Below, piece after piece: positions 16,579 to 24,146 of a stretch of 64,000 nt of DNA. The notes under the pieces were generated by a model that saw nothing but the letters and a program-made list of their open reading frames with translations, was not told the origin of the DNA and made no database searches. The stretch is from CBDDHT01 sp965227905 (GTDB lineage Bacteria > Pseudomonadota > Alphaproteobacteria > Rhizobiales > Methyloligellaceae), in the NCBI GenBank assembly GCA_965227905.1, contig OZ245780.1:2232001-2296000 (forward strand), read 5' to 3'. Each line of letters opens with the position of its first letter. Within the stretch, counting starts at the first letter, position 1. Both the position numbers and the translations under genes were made by a program.

Positions 16579-18417
16579 ATGATCAGATTGCTTGGTTTTG
16601 GATTTGTCATTTTAAGCCTATTCGTGTCGGTTGCGACAGCGAATGCGTCCAAGCGCGTTGCGCTTATAATTGGAAACTCGGCCTATGAGCATGCATCGAA
16701 ACTGACCAACCCCAAAAATGACGCAGACGCCATCGCGGAAAAGCTCTTGAAGCTCGATTTTGATGTGGTCAAGGGTGTCGACCTGACCCATGTGGACTTT
16801 GCCCAGAAGGTCTCAGCATTTCGCAAGAAACTGGTTGGCGCCGATGTCGGCCTCTTTTTCTATGCCGGTCACGGCCTTCAGGTGGATGGCGAAAACTATC
16901 TTGTTCCAGTCGATGCGGAACTGGAAGATGAAGCCTCTCTCGGTTTCGAGACGGTTCCGATCAAGAACATCCTGAAGCTGATGGAGTGGGCCACGAAGAC
17001 CAACCTAGTCTTCCTCGATGCGTGTCGTGACAATCCGCTGGCGCGCAATCTTGCCCGTTCCATGGGCACGCGCTCAACAGCCTTGGGGAGAGGACTGGCG
17101 CGTCTGGAAACCGGCTTGGGCACAATGATCTCATTTGCCACCCAGCCAGGCAATGTTGCCCTTGATGGTTCTGGCAAGAATAGCCCTTTCACCACAGCAC
17201 TTCTGAAGCATATCGACACACCTGGCTTGGATGTGGCTCAACTCATGCGGCGTGTCAGGGTCGATGTCATCAAGGCAACATCGAGCCGTCAGGTTCCATG
17301 GAGCAACTCATCGCTCACCGGTGATTTCTATTTCTATGGGCCGGTTACAGTGAATGTCGCCCCTAGTTCCAAGAACTCCGATTCTACTTCGGATGAAATG
17401 GCAGCGCTTAAGAACCGGCTCAAGGAATTGGAAGGACAGCTCAAGAAGCAATCGGCGTCCGCGCCGACGCCCGACAACAACGAAAAGTCCGCGCTCCAGA
17501 AACCGCTGGGGCAGAAGCCTGCGACCTTAAGAGGGCATACTGACAACGTAAATTCTGTCGCTTTTTCCCCGGATGGAAAGCACGTCCTGACGGGATCAAA
17601 TGATGCTTTGATTCACTTATGGGACGTAAAAACCAGATTCATAAGAAGAACATTCGTGGGGCATGCTGGACATGTTAATTCTGTTGCGTTCTCCCCGGAC
17701 GGAAAAACGATCCTAACCGGTTCAGAGGATAATACAGCCAGACTCTGGGATGTCAGAACCGGCCGGTTACTCAAATCCATTGCTGCGAAGTCTATTCTCG
17801 GCCTTAATTCCGTTGATTTTGCACCCGACGGCGAGAGCTTCCTGACACATTCATCAGGCGGTTGGCCAAAATTGTGGGATGCACAAACCGGCACGTTGAT
17901 CCGACAGTTCAAAACCAGACATGGCGTGATTGCCTCGGCGTTTTCACCAGATGGCTCAACTCTTCTATTTGGGCACACAGATCACACCGCATCACTTTGG
18001 GACCGGAGGTCTGGTAAAAAAATAAGATCATTTAAAGGGCACAAGAGAGATATCTACGCGGTTGATTTTTCCCCCGATGGGAAAAAGATTGCCACCGGCG
18101 GTAGCGACAATGTTGCAAAAATCTGGGACGTGAAGACCAGCAATGTCTTGGCAACGCTCAAGGGCCACAAACTTTCAGTTCGTGGAGTCGCATATTCCCC
18201 CGATGGGGAGAGGCTTGTGACCGTGTCGCCCGATTCAATTAGACTCTGGAACGCCAGGACTGGCCAGCTGATTGCCGTTGACGAACCACCGGAAGGCAAG
18301 GGACTGTTTATGGATGTGGCATTCTCGCCCAACGGAATAAACTTTGTAACGGCTTCGTTGCTTCCACACGCCAAAATCTGGGCGATTGAGAACCAGAGAC
18401 TGGTTTCATCGGATTGA
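16579..18417 (+). CDS. Exported caspase-like (C14) peptidase fused to WD40 propeller
   Basis: The 612-residue protein starts at ATG 16579, chosen because a signal peptide follows directly (IRLLGFGFVILSLF, cleavage near ANA-SK). The caspase-like domain spans ~25-250: RVALIIGNSAY, catalytic His in FFYAGHGLQ, catalytic Cys in LVFLDACRDNP, and FATQPGNVALDGSG. A Lys/Glu-rich coiled segment follows, then seven WD-type repeats (~330-610; GHTDNVNSVAFSPDGK and so on), enough for one closed propeller. Such orthocaspases cleave after basic residues. The His/Cys dyad looks intact. The WD40 half is richer in A+T than neighbouring genes. Confidence 0.9.
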   Translation: MIRLLGFGFVILSLFVSVATANASKRVALIIGNSAYEHASKLTNPKNDADAIAEKLLKLDFDVVKGVDLTHVDFAQKVSAFRKKLVGADVGLFFYAGHGLQVDGENYLVPVDAELEDEASLGFETVPIKNILKLMEWATKTNLVFLDACRDNPLARNLARSMGTRSTALGRGLARLETGLGTMISFATQPGNVALDGSGKNSPFTTALLKHIDTPGLDVAQLMRRVRVDVIKATSSRQVPWSNSSLTGDFYFYGPVTVNVAPSSKNSDSTSDEMAALKNRLKELEGQLKKQSASAPTPDNNEKSALQKPLGQKPATLRGHTDNVNSVAFSPDGKHVLTGSNDALIHLWDVKTRFIRRTFVGHAGHVNSVAFSPDGKTILTGSEDNTARLWDVRTGRLLKSIAAKSILGLNSVDFAPDGESFLTHSSGGWPKLWDAQTGTLIRQFKTRHGVIASAFSPDGSTLLFGHTDHTASLWDRRSGKKIRSFKGHKRDIYAVDFSPDGKKIATGGSDNVAKIWDVKTSNVLATLKGHKLSVRGVAYSPDGERLVTVSPDSIRLWNARTGQLIAVDEPPEGKGLFMDVAFSPNGINFVTASLLPHAKIWAIENQRLVSSD

Positions 18418-18791
18418 ATTTTCAAAGATTAGAATAGCGCAGCGCTAACGCGCGGAGTTCATTGCCGAATGACTGGGATGGGTCAAATTTGCGCATTCAA
18501 CTCGAACCTGATCGTCGCGTTTGCGACATCAGCAGAAGGGCTTGAATGGGCTCGAAGCTGCCATTGAGACCTCTACGAACTTACGGATTCTGAGCCGAGA
18601 GCGTGTTGTGTCTGAACGGTTTCAGTCGCGATACCATCACTCTCCTTCGACCTAACCTTCGTTGAAGCGTAAAAGGAATGGCGTTGTAATTTTGAGGAAG
18701 CAAATGCTGTCCTTCAATGCGAGGAGAGTAGGGCGGGTGATATGGCCCCATTTTGAGCTGTAGGAAGCGCTTGCCCGCGAAGTTAAGTGTC
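18418..18791. other. Intergenic stretch between convergent genes
   Basis: This 374-bp gap separates the 3' ends of the caspase-WD40 gene and atpF. I see no reading frame, RNA gene or strong terminator hairpin with a T-run on either strand. Confidence 0.5.
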
Positions 18792-19277
18792 CTAATTCAG
18801 GCGGGTCTTCAGCTCTTCGATATTCTTGTCGATGAGCTTCGTCGAGGCGGCCGGGGTCATCTTTTTGTCGATGATATTGCGGGCGACGTCGATGGCGACA
18901 TCCACAGCCATGGCGCGGACTTCGTTTGAAGCCTGCTCTTCGGCACGGGCGATCTTCTCCTCGGCGATCTTTGTCCGCCGCTCCAACGTCTCTTTCAACC
19001 GTTCGCGCGTTTCTGCCGCCAGAGCCTTGGCTTCTTTCTTGGCAAGGGCGACGATCTCGGCTGCCTCTTCCTCGGCATCGCGTTGCTTGCGCTCATACTC
19101 GGCCAGGACCGATTGGGCTTCTTCCCGCAAGCGGCGGGCTTCGTCCAATTCTTCGCGGATGGCATCGGCCCGTTTGTCGAGCATGCCTGCGATCATGCCA
19201 GGTACCTTGAGGTAGATGAGAATAGCCAGAAAAACGAAGAACGACGAATAGACCCAGAATTCCGCAGAATGAAGCAT
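18792..19277 (-). CDS. atpF: F0F1 ATP synthase subunit b
   Basis: The 161-residue subunit has one N-terminal transmembrane helix (~residues 7-25, FWVYSSFFVFLAILIYL) followed by a long charged helix rich in Glu, Lys and Arg (~35-150), which forms the peripheral stalk dimer. It is the last gene of the F0 operon. It pairs with the distinct b' subunit encoded just upstream, the arrangement typical of alphaproteobacteria. Confidence 0.93.
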   Translation of the reverse strand: MLHSAEFWVYSSFFVFLAILIYLKVPGMIAGMLDKRADAIREELDEARRLREEAQSVLAEYERKQRDAEEEAAEIVALAKKEAKALAAETRERLKETLERRTKIAEEKIARAEEQASNEVRAMAVDVAIDVARNIIDKKMTPAASTKLIDKNIEELKTRLN

Positions 19278-19288
19278 GATTGTCGCCC

Positions 19289-19843
19289 TTACTCCGCCAT
19301 GACCTTGCCGACGGCATCCGTCACTTCGGCCTTTGTCACACGTCCGCCGACCAGCGATTTTACAATGGCTTCGGCCGTGTCGGCTGCGATCTCATTGACT
19401 TTCGAAAGTGCAGCGGCCTTCGAGCCCTGAATCCGCGTTTCGGCTTCCGATGTCATACTGGCCAGTTCTTGGTCCACGGCAGCGCGCTCGGTCTCGATTT
19501 CACCCGAAAGCTTATCCCGAGCTTCTTGCGCGATCTCATGTGCATTGGCACGTGCCTTGGCCAACGCCTCTTCGTAGGAGGCGATCGCAGACTCGGTTTT
19601 CTTCTTGAGCTGCTCGGCTTGGTCCAGGTCGTTCGCCACCCGATCGCGGCGTTCCTCCAGGACCGTCGCAATCCGGGGCAGAGCAACCCGCGCCATGATC
19701 AGATAGAGCGCTCCGAAGGTAAGCGCCAGCCAGATGAGCTGCGGTACGTAGGTGGACGTGTCGAGCGGAGGGAAGTTGTTCCCCTGGTCGACCGGCTGTC
19801 CGACCTCCGTAGTCGTCGTTGTCGTGTCTTTCGTTTCGGCCAT
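19289..19843 (-). CDS. atpG: F0F1 ATP synthase subunit b'
   Basis: The 184-residue b' subunit has a longer polar N-terminus with a Thr-rich run, then VPQLIWLALTFGALYLIMARV as its transmembrane helix (~33-53) and a charged stalk helix to the end. It makes a heterodimeric peripheral stalk with b. It lies 11 bp upstream of atpF. The symbol atpG (sometimes atpF2 or atpX) follows common usage for b' in this group and is not the gamma subunit. Confidence 0.92.
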   Translation of the reverse strand: MAETKDTTTTTTEVGQPVDQGNNFPPLDTSTYVPQLIWLALTFGALYLIMARVALPRIATVLEERRDRVANDLDQAEQLKKKTESAIASYEEALAKARANAHEIAQEARDKLSGEIETERAAVDQELASMTSEAETRIQGSKAAALSKVNEIAADTAEAIVKSLVGGRVTKAEVTDAVGKVMAE

Positions 19844-19913
19844 AAGGTCCTGCTCGGATCAGGCGAGGGGGGTAAGTGCTCGCACCTACCCGATTGTCAC
19901 GTTGACGCGCTCT

Positions 19914-20138
19914 TTATGTGAAGAGCAGCAGGAAGGAAATCAAGAGGGCGAAAATACCCAGTGCTTCCGTCACTGCGAAGCCGAAGATCAGCCGGCCGAA
20001 CTGGCCGTCTGCCGCGGACGGGTTACGCAATGCGCCCTGCAGGAATTGTCCGAAGAGATTGCCAACGCCAATGGCTGCTGCACCTGTTCCGATAGCCGCG
20101 AGGCCGGCGCCGATGAGCTTTGCTGCTGCTGGGTCCAT
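19914..20138 (-). CDS. atpE: F0F1 ATP synthase subunit c
   Basis: The 74-residue proteolipid forms a hairpin of two membrane helices (~8-34 and ~48-73) joined by the polar loop ALRNPSA. The ion-binding carboxylate is Glu58 in FAVTEALGIFALL, and the Gly-rich first helix (GAGLAAIGTGAAAIGVG) packs the c-ring. No extra Na-binding polar residues are obvious next to Glu58, consistent with proton use. Confidence 0.95.
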   Translation of the reverse strand: MDPAAAKLIGAGLAAIGTGAAAIGVGNLFGQFLQGALRNPSAADGQFGRLIFGFAVTEALGIFALLISFLLLFT

Positions 20139-20220
20139 GAAACTGTCTCCGTTGTCTTAAATTTGGATGTGATCCGGTTGAAGAGAAATCTCGGTATTGC
20201 CGTTGCCCTATGGTTGCGAC

Positions 20221-20994
20221 CTAGTGGCTCGGGTGGAAAGCGTCGTGCAGATACATGCAGGTCAGCATGGCGAACACATAGGCCTGCAGAAACGCGACAA
20301 GAACTTCGAGGGCCGTCAAAGCAACGGCCATGATGAAAGGAAGCGGGGCGATCACTGCTGCGGCGCCGGCGCCGAGCAGCATGGTGATAAAGCCACCGAA
20401 AACCTTCAGGGTGATATGACCGGCCAGCATGTTCGCGAACAGCCGAACCGAGTGGCTCACCGGGCGTGAGAGAAAAGAGATAATCTCGATCACGACAACC
20501 AGCGGCAGGACCCAGGCGGGTACCCCCGACGGCACGAAGAGTTTCAGGAACCCAAGGCCGTTCTTGATGAAGCCGACGATGAGCACGACGACGAACACGA
20601 GAATCGACAGGGCAGCCGTTACGGCAAGATGGCTCGTCACGGTGAATGCGGTCGGCACCATGCCCAGCATGTTGACGAACAGAATGAACATGAAGAGCGT
20701 GAAGACGAAGGGGAAGAACTTCTGTCCGTGCGGGCCGACATTGTCGCGCACCATATTGGCGACGAACTCGTAAGCGATTTCGGCCACGGATTGGATACGG
20801 GACGGCACCAGGGCGCGTCCGCTCATGCCCCAAATGGTCAGGATCGAGATCAGCGCGACCGCAATGACCATGTAGAGCGATGAATTCGTGAATGACGCGT
20901 CCAGGCCAAACAGATCAAGGTTCATAAGCCGCTTGATCTCGAATTGGTGGATGGGATCGGGCATTCCGCCCCCGCCTGTCGTATCGGCTGCCAC
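20221..20994 (-). CDS. atpB: F0F1 ATP synthase subunit a
   Basis: The 257-residue integral membrane protein has about six helices. The essential stator arginine is R184 in SHSVRLFANMLAGH, facing Glu58 of the c-ring, and the C-terminal helix contains LEVLVAFLQAYVFAMLTCMYL. It forms the proton half-channels. It begins 14 bp downstream of atpI. Confidence 0.95.
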   Translation of the reverse strand: MAADTTGGGGMPDPIHQFEIKRLMNLDLFGLDASFTNSSLYMVIAVALISILTIWGMSGRALVPSRIQSVAEIAYEFVANMVRDNVGPHGQKFFPFVFTLFMFILFVNMLGMVPTAFTVTSHLAVTAALSILVFVVVLIVGFIKNGLGFLKLFVPSGVPAWVLPLVVVIEIISFLSRPVSHSVRLFANMLAGHITLKVFGGFITMLLGAGAAAVIAPLPFIMAVALTALEVLVAFLQAYVFAMLTCMYLHDAFHPSH

Positions 20995-21008
20995 TTAAAC
21001 GCCCCCAA

Positions 21009-21407
21009 TCATGCGTTGCCGGGCCCGTTTTCCCGGTCTGAATCCTTCGATGCCGTCGGCCCGGTGGTCTTCGAAAGCGCCTCCGCCGAGCGCATCACGC
21101 TCCTTAGACCTGCCGCCGTACCCAAAAGAAAGAAAATAATCAAGAGGACAGGAGCTGTACTCAACCATTTGTCCAACTGCCATCCGATTATGCTTCCAAC
21201 CAGGATCGATGCGACGAGCTCGCTTGCGATCTTGACGCCCTGGCTAAGTGCACTCCTGTCGCGCCGCGCAGCCGCGTCTGGATCCTTGTGGTCTCGTAGC
21301 TCTTGAAGACGCGCATCGAGCTTGTCCAATCGATCGAGATAAGAATCACCATCTGAATTGTCGGTGGAATTGGTGACTTTTTGCCGATTATCAGTGGGAT
21401 CCGCCAT
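21009..21407 (-). CDS. atpI: ATP synthase assembly protein I
   Basis: The 132-residue protein has a charged, coiled N-terminal half (DSYLDRLDKLDARLQELRDH) and two transmembrane helices at ~65-105 with the GSIIGWQLDKWL turn of AtpI/Atp synthase gene 1 proteins; it helps assemble the c-ring. Start 21407 is chosen over an in-frame start at 21449 because the predicted promoter -10 element lies on 21449-21454. It is the first gene of the F0 operon. Confidence 0.88.
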   Translation of the reverse strand: MADPTDNRQKVTNSTDNSDGDSYLDRLDKLDARLQELRDHKDPDAAARRDRSALSQGVKIASELVASILVGSIIGWQLDKWLSTAPVLLIIFFLLGTAAGLRSVMRSAEALSKTTGPTASKDSDRENGPGNA

Positions 21408-21448
21408 GCCTATGCCTCGTGCCAGCCGGCTTGGCCTTGTTGCGCGCA

Positions 21449-21477
21449 ACTTAGGTTCGCTGGGCTGGCGCTGTCAA
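21449..21477 (-). promoter_or_regulatory. Promoter of the atpI-atpB-atpE-atpG-atpF operon
   Basis: On the minus strand TTGACA (21472-21477) is followed after 17 bp by CTAAGT (21449-21454). A perfect -35 hexamer with a degenerate -10 is a common housekeeping promoter form in alphaproteobacteria. Transcription would begin near 21441, giving a short leader before atpI. Confidence 0.7.
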
Positions 21478-21634
21478 GACACTGAGACCTTAGTATAAAA
21501 TGCTGTTTTTAAAGGGTAAATCGCGTTCTGCTCTGGGTCCGAAAGTCGCATAAGGCTGGCAGAACTGCAATCGGAGACAATGTGACGTTGAATTAGGCCA
21601 CTGGCAGGCTGATAGAGGACCCCGAAAACGGCAA

Positions 21635-21657
21635 CGGCCAGCCTCCGGGGCTGGCCG
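21635..21657 (-). terminator. Terminator downstream of the bactofilin gene
   Basis: An 8-bp perfect stem (CGGCCAGC at 21635-21642 with GCTGGCCG at 21650-21657) has a 7-nt loop and is followed on the minus strand by a weak T-rich stretch. It lies just after the bactofilin stop codon. Confidence 0.65.
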
Positions 21658-21683
21658 CTAAAATCTCGCCGTAGACGGCCTGT

Positions 21684-22289
21684 CTATGACGCGGCCCGCA
21701 TGGGTGACTGCAGGACGCGATTCGCCGGTATTGGCCGGTGACCGTCTTTCATAGGAAGCAGATTCTTATTCGTCTGAGCAGTAAGTGCTCGGGCTTTTCC
21801 GCTCACAGCCTGCTCGGGCGCGATGACTTCGGGTGTCGCGACCGGGGTCATGCGCGTTGCACGGCCTTCGAAACGCGCACCTTTGGCCATTATAATGGAC
21901 CGCTGATGAATGTTGCCGTCCACCTGGGCCGTTGGACCAAGCTCGACTTCGCTGGCTCGCAGATCGCCTGTAACGCGACCATTGACCATCAGGATCTTGG
22001 CTTCGATGCTGCCATTGACCACACCCGTCTCAGCCACGGTTACGGCCGCGCCGCGGACATCGCCGTTGACGGTCCCGAAGATCTCTACAAGACCCGTTGA
22101 TTCGAGTGTACCTTCGATCAGCAACTCCGGCCCGAGAACCGAACCGGCATAACGTCCCGACACCAGGTCGATAGACGGTGCAAACTCTTTCAGGTTTGCG
22201 ATAAGCGAACTGGTCTTCTTGTCTTCGACGATAGGCTCGCCTTCGATGACAGGCGCGTCGAAAAACGTCTCAGATTCTGCTCTGAGCAT
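21684..22289 (-). CDS. Bactofilin
   Basis: The 201-residue protein carries the DUF583/bactofilin beta-helix at ~40-150, recognisable from SVLGPELLIEGTLESTG and repeated V-x-G-x-V/I turns (GTVNGDV, GVVNGSI, GRVTGDL, AQVDGNI). Bactofilins polymerise without nucleotide into membrane-associated filaments used for polar positioning and cell-shape control. The N-terminal ~38 residues and the C-terminal ~50 residues are disordered, as usual. Start 22289 is preferred to one five codons upstream because a G-rich ribosome site precedes it. Confidence 0.9.
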   Translation of the reverse strand: MLRAESETFFDAPVIEGEPIVEDKKTSSLIANLKEFAPSIDLVSGRYAGSVLGPELLIEGTLESTGLVEIFGTVNGDVRGAAVTVAETGVVNGSIEAKILMVNGRVTGDLRASEVELGPTAQVDGNIHQRSIIMAKGARFEGRATRMTPVATPEVIAPEQAVSGKARALTAQTNKNLLPMKDGHRPIPANRVLQSPMRAAS

Positions 22290-22502
22290 GTCTATACCCC
22301 CCACCTCTGCGCTGACACGCTTCGAGGCCTCGAGCTACGCATTACTAATAAGACACACTAACTTAGGCTCGCGTCTTAACTTACGAGATCAAAGAATCGT
22401 GGACTTTGTATGGCGCGTCAAGAGCGGAGTTTAGGGATCACGGATAACGTGAACATGACGGTAAGGGGGATAATTGGCGCCAAACAGCCAATCACGACTG
22501 AA

Positions 22503-22532
22503 AATGCCCCTGCGAGCGATCACAGGGGCATT
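22503..22532 (-). terminator. Terminator of small-protein copy 1
   Basis: A 10-bp perfect stem (22503-22512 with 22523-22532) is followed on the minus strand by TTTT. It lies 24 bp beyond the copy 1 stop codon. Confidence 0.75.
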
Positions 22533-22556
22533 CAGTCGCAATGATTTGTGATGCGC

Positions 22557-22856
22557 CTACCAGCGTCCGCGGCACTCGTCGTAGCGGTTCCACCAGTAAT
22601 TGCTGCCGGTGCGCTTGGCTTTCTTGAGCATCCATCCGCAGTTCGGACCACGTCCGCGGCCACGTGCCCGGCGACGCGGGGGCGGGGGCGGACCGGCATC
22701 GACCTGGCTGGCGATGGCGATGGCAGCGATCCCGACCAGAATGCCGGCTGCGATATCCTTGCCGCGCACTTTGGCTTCGGCCGGCGAGGCGAGAGTGCTG
22801 GCCATGATCGTGATGGCAACGGCGGCGGCGGTCGCTGATTTTGCAAAGAGTTTCAT
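22557..22856 (-). CDS. Small exported Pro/Arg-rich protein, tandem copy 1
   Basis: The 99-residue protein has a signal peptide (MKLFAKSATAAAVAITIM, cleavage near AEA-KV), a glycine/alanine helix (DIAAGILVGIAAIAIASQ, possibly a membrane segment) that ends before a PPPPPRRRARGRGRG stretch, and a conserved end with two Cys and five Trp/Tyr (CGWMLKKAKR, then YWWNRYDECRGRW). No family is recognised. It is one of three near-identical tandem paralogs with identical spacing, each with its own upstream palindrome and downstream terminator. An upstream extension to 22964 is open but lacks the signal peptide logic. Confidence 0.85.
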   Translation of the reverse strand: MKLFAKSATAAAVAITIMASTLASPAEAKVRGKDIAAGILVGIAAIAIASQVDAGPPPPPRRRARGRGRGPNCGWMLKKAKRTGSNYWWNRYDECRGRW

Positions 22857-22928
22857 GTGTTTGTCCCCGGTGTGATGTGTGTGTTCCAATGTCGTGACAT
22901 AGAGATGGGGAGGGTTTCGGCGAGGGGG

Positions 22929-22954
22929 TGTGACCGCCGTCACACCGCGTAACA
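22929..22954 (-). promoter_or_regulatory. CRP-like palindrome upstream of copy 1
   Basis: TGTGA-N6-TCACA (22929-22944) is a perfect inverted repeat about 73 bp before the copy 1 start, followed by GTAACA (22949-22954). On the minus strand it also reads as TGTTAC then TGTGAC, offset by 10 bp. The same block sits at the same distance from all three copies. Confidence 0.6.
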
Positions 22955-23021
22955 AACGTATCAATCAGACTCGGGAAAGCAGATCGCCGATCCGTATAAG
23001 CAGCTGATTTTCAATGTAAAA

Positions 23022-23049
23022 CGCCCCTGGAAGATGTCTTCCAGAGGCG
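23022..23049 (-). terminator. Terminator of small-protein copy 2
   Basis: A 13-bp stem with one mismatch (23022-23034 with 23037-23049) and a 2-nt loop is followed on the minus strand by TTTT. Confidence 0.75.
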
Positions 23050-23074
23050 CTCGATCTTGGGATTTTTTCTGTGC

Positions 23075-23374
23075 CTACCAGCGTCCGCGGCACTCGTCGT
23101 AGCGGTTCCACCAGTAGTTGCTGCCGGTACGCTTCGCTTTCTTGAGCATCCATCCGCAGTTCGGACCACGTCCGCGGCCACGTGCCCGGCGGCGCGGAGG
23201 CGGGGGCGGACCGGCATCGACCTGGCTGGCGATGGCGATGGCAGCGATTCCGACCAGAATGCCGGCTGCGATATCCTTGCCGCGCACTTTGGCTTCGGCC
23301 GGTGTGGCGAGAGTGCTGGCCATGATCGTGATGGCAACGGCGGCGGCAGTCGCTGATTTTGCAAAGAGTTTCAT
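23075..23374 (-). CDS. Small exported Pro/Arg-rich protein, tandem copy 2
   Basis: The 99-residue protein differs from copy 1 by one residue (Thr for Ser before the signal cleavage site, TLATPAEA). It lies exactly 518 bp from copy 1, and most nucleotide differences between them are silent. The five-aromatic, two-Cys C-terminus is unchanged. Function is unknown; the signal peptide and cationic Pro/Arg centre suggest a periplasmic or envelope-bound protein. Confidence 0.85.
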   Translation of the reverse strand: MKLFAKSATAAAVAITIMASTLATPAEAKVRGKDIAAGILVGIAAIAIASQVDAGPPPPPRRRARGRGRGPNCGWMLKKAKRTGSNYWWNRYDECRGRW

Positions 23375-23446
23375 GTGTTTGTCCCCGGTGTGATGTGTGT
23401 GTGCCAATGTCGTGACATAGAGATGGGGAGGGTTTCGGCGAGGGGG

Positions 23447-23472
23447 TGTGACCGCCGTCACACCGCGTAACA
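23447..23472 (-). promoter_or_regulatory. CRP-like palindrome upstream of copy 2
   Basis: TGTGA-N6-TCACA (23447-23462) plus GTAACA (23467-23472) lie exactly 518 bp from the matching block of copy 1 and in the same relation to the start codon. Confidence 0.6.
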
Positions 23473-23539
23473 AATGTATCAATCAGACTCGGGAAAGCAG
23501 ATCGCCGATCCGTATAAACATCTGATTTTCAATGCAAAA

Positions 23540-23567
23540 CGCCCCTGGAAGATATCTTCCAGGGGCG
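23540..23567 (-). terminator. Terminator of small-protein copy 3
   Basis: This is a 28-bp perfect palindrome centred on GATATC and followed by TTTT on the minus strand. It is the uncorrupted version of the hairpin after copy 2. Confidence 0.75.
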
Positions 23568-23592
23568 CCCGATCTTGAGGTTGTTTCTGTGC

Positions 23593-23892
23593 CTACCAGC
23601 GTCCGCGGCACTCGTCGTAGCGGTTCCACCAGTAGTTGCTGCCGGTGCGCTTCGCTTTCTTGAGCATCCATCCGCAGTTCGGACCACGTCCGCGGCCACG
23701 TGCCCGGCGGCGCGGAGGCGGGGGCGGACCGGCATCGACCTGGCTGGCGATGGCGATGGCCGCAATCCCGACCAGAATGCCGGCTGCGATATCCTTGCCG
23801 CGCACTTTGGCTTCGGCCGGCGAAGCGAGGGTGCTGGCCATGATCGTGATGGCAACGGCGGCGGCGGTCGCTGATTTTGCAAAGAATTTCAT
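23593..23892 (-). CDS. Small exported Pro/Arg-rich protein, tandem copy 3
   Basis: The 99-residue protein is identical to copy 1 except Phe for Leu at residue 3. It is the first of the three in the direction of transcription. Its upstream region is more diverged than those of copies 1 and 2 but keeps the palindrome, so it is probably the oldest or source copy. Confidence 0.85.
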   Translation of the reverse strand: MKFFAKSATAAAVAITIMASTLASPAEAKVRGKDIAAGILVGIAAIAIASQVDAGPPPPPRRRARGRGRGPNCGWMLKKAKRTGSNYWWNRYDECRGRW

Positions 23893-23962
23893 GTGTCTCT
23901 CCCCGGTACGGTGTGTGTTCCTTCGTCGTGACTTAGAAATAGGGAGGCATCGGGTGGGGGCG

Positions 23963-23978
23963 TGTGACCGCCATCACA
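23963..23978 (-). promoter_or_regulatory. CRP-like palindrome upstream of copy 3
   Basis: TGTGA-N6-TCACA is kept although the six central bases and flanks have changed; GTAACA follows at 23983-23988 and a further GTAAC at 23992-23996. Retention of only the half-sites supports a functional protein-binding site. Confidence 0.6.
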
Positions 23979-24146
23979 CTCCGTAACAAGTGTAACGAAC
24001 CACACGGAATCAGGTCGAAAAGGTTCGCTCATCCTTTGCCTTCAAGTTCGCCTCCAGAACTGACGATTGATGCGGCATACTCTGTGTGGCGCCAGCCCCA
24101 CTGATCAGGGCGAAGGCCGATCCTACGATTGCAGGGAAGGAATGAT

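Larger units (their letters stand above)
22557..23990. repeat. Three tandem ~518-bp units, each gene plus control signals
   Basis: Start and stop codons, the upstream palindrome and flanking DNA recur with a period of exactly 518 bp (22557, 23075, 23593). Units 1 and 2 are nearly identical through gene and upstream region; unit 3 diverges upstream of its start codon. The duplicated segment includes promoter and terminator, so each copy is its own transcription unit. Confidence 0.9.

Noticed and set aside
22557..22964. Longer version of small-protein copy 1 (135 codons)
   Set aside because: The extension covers the palindrome and G-rich leader; the internal Met at 22856 starts a proper signal peptide and is shared by all three copies.
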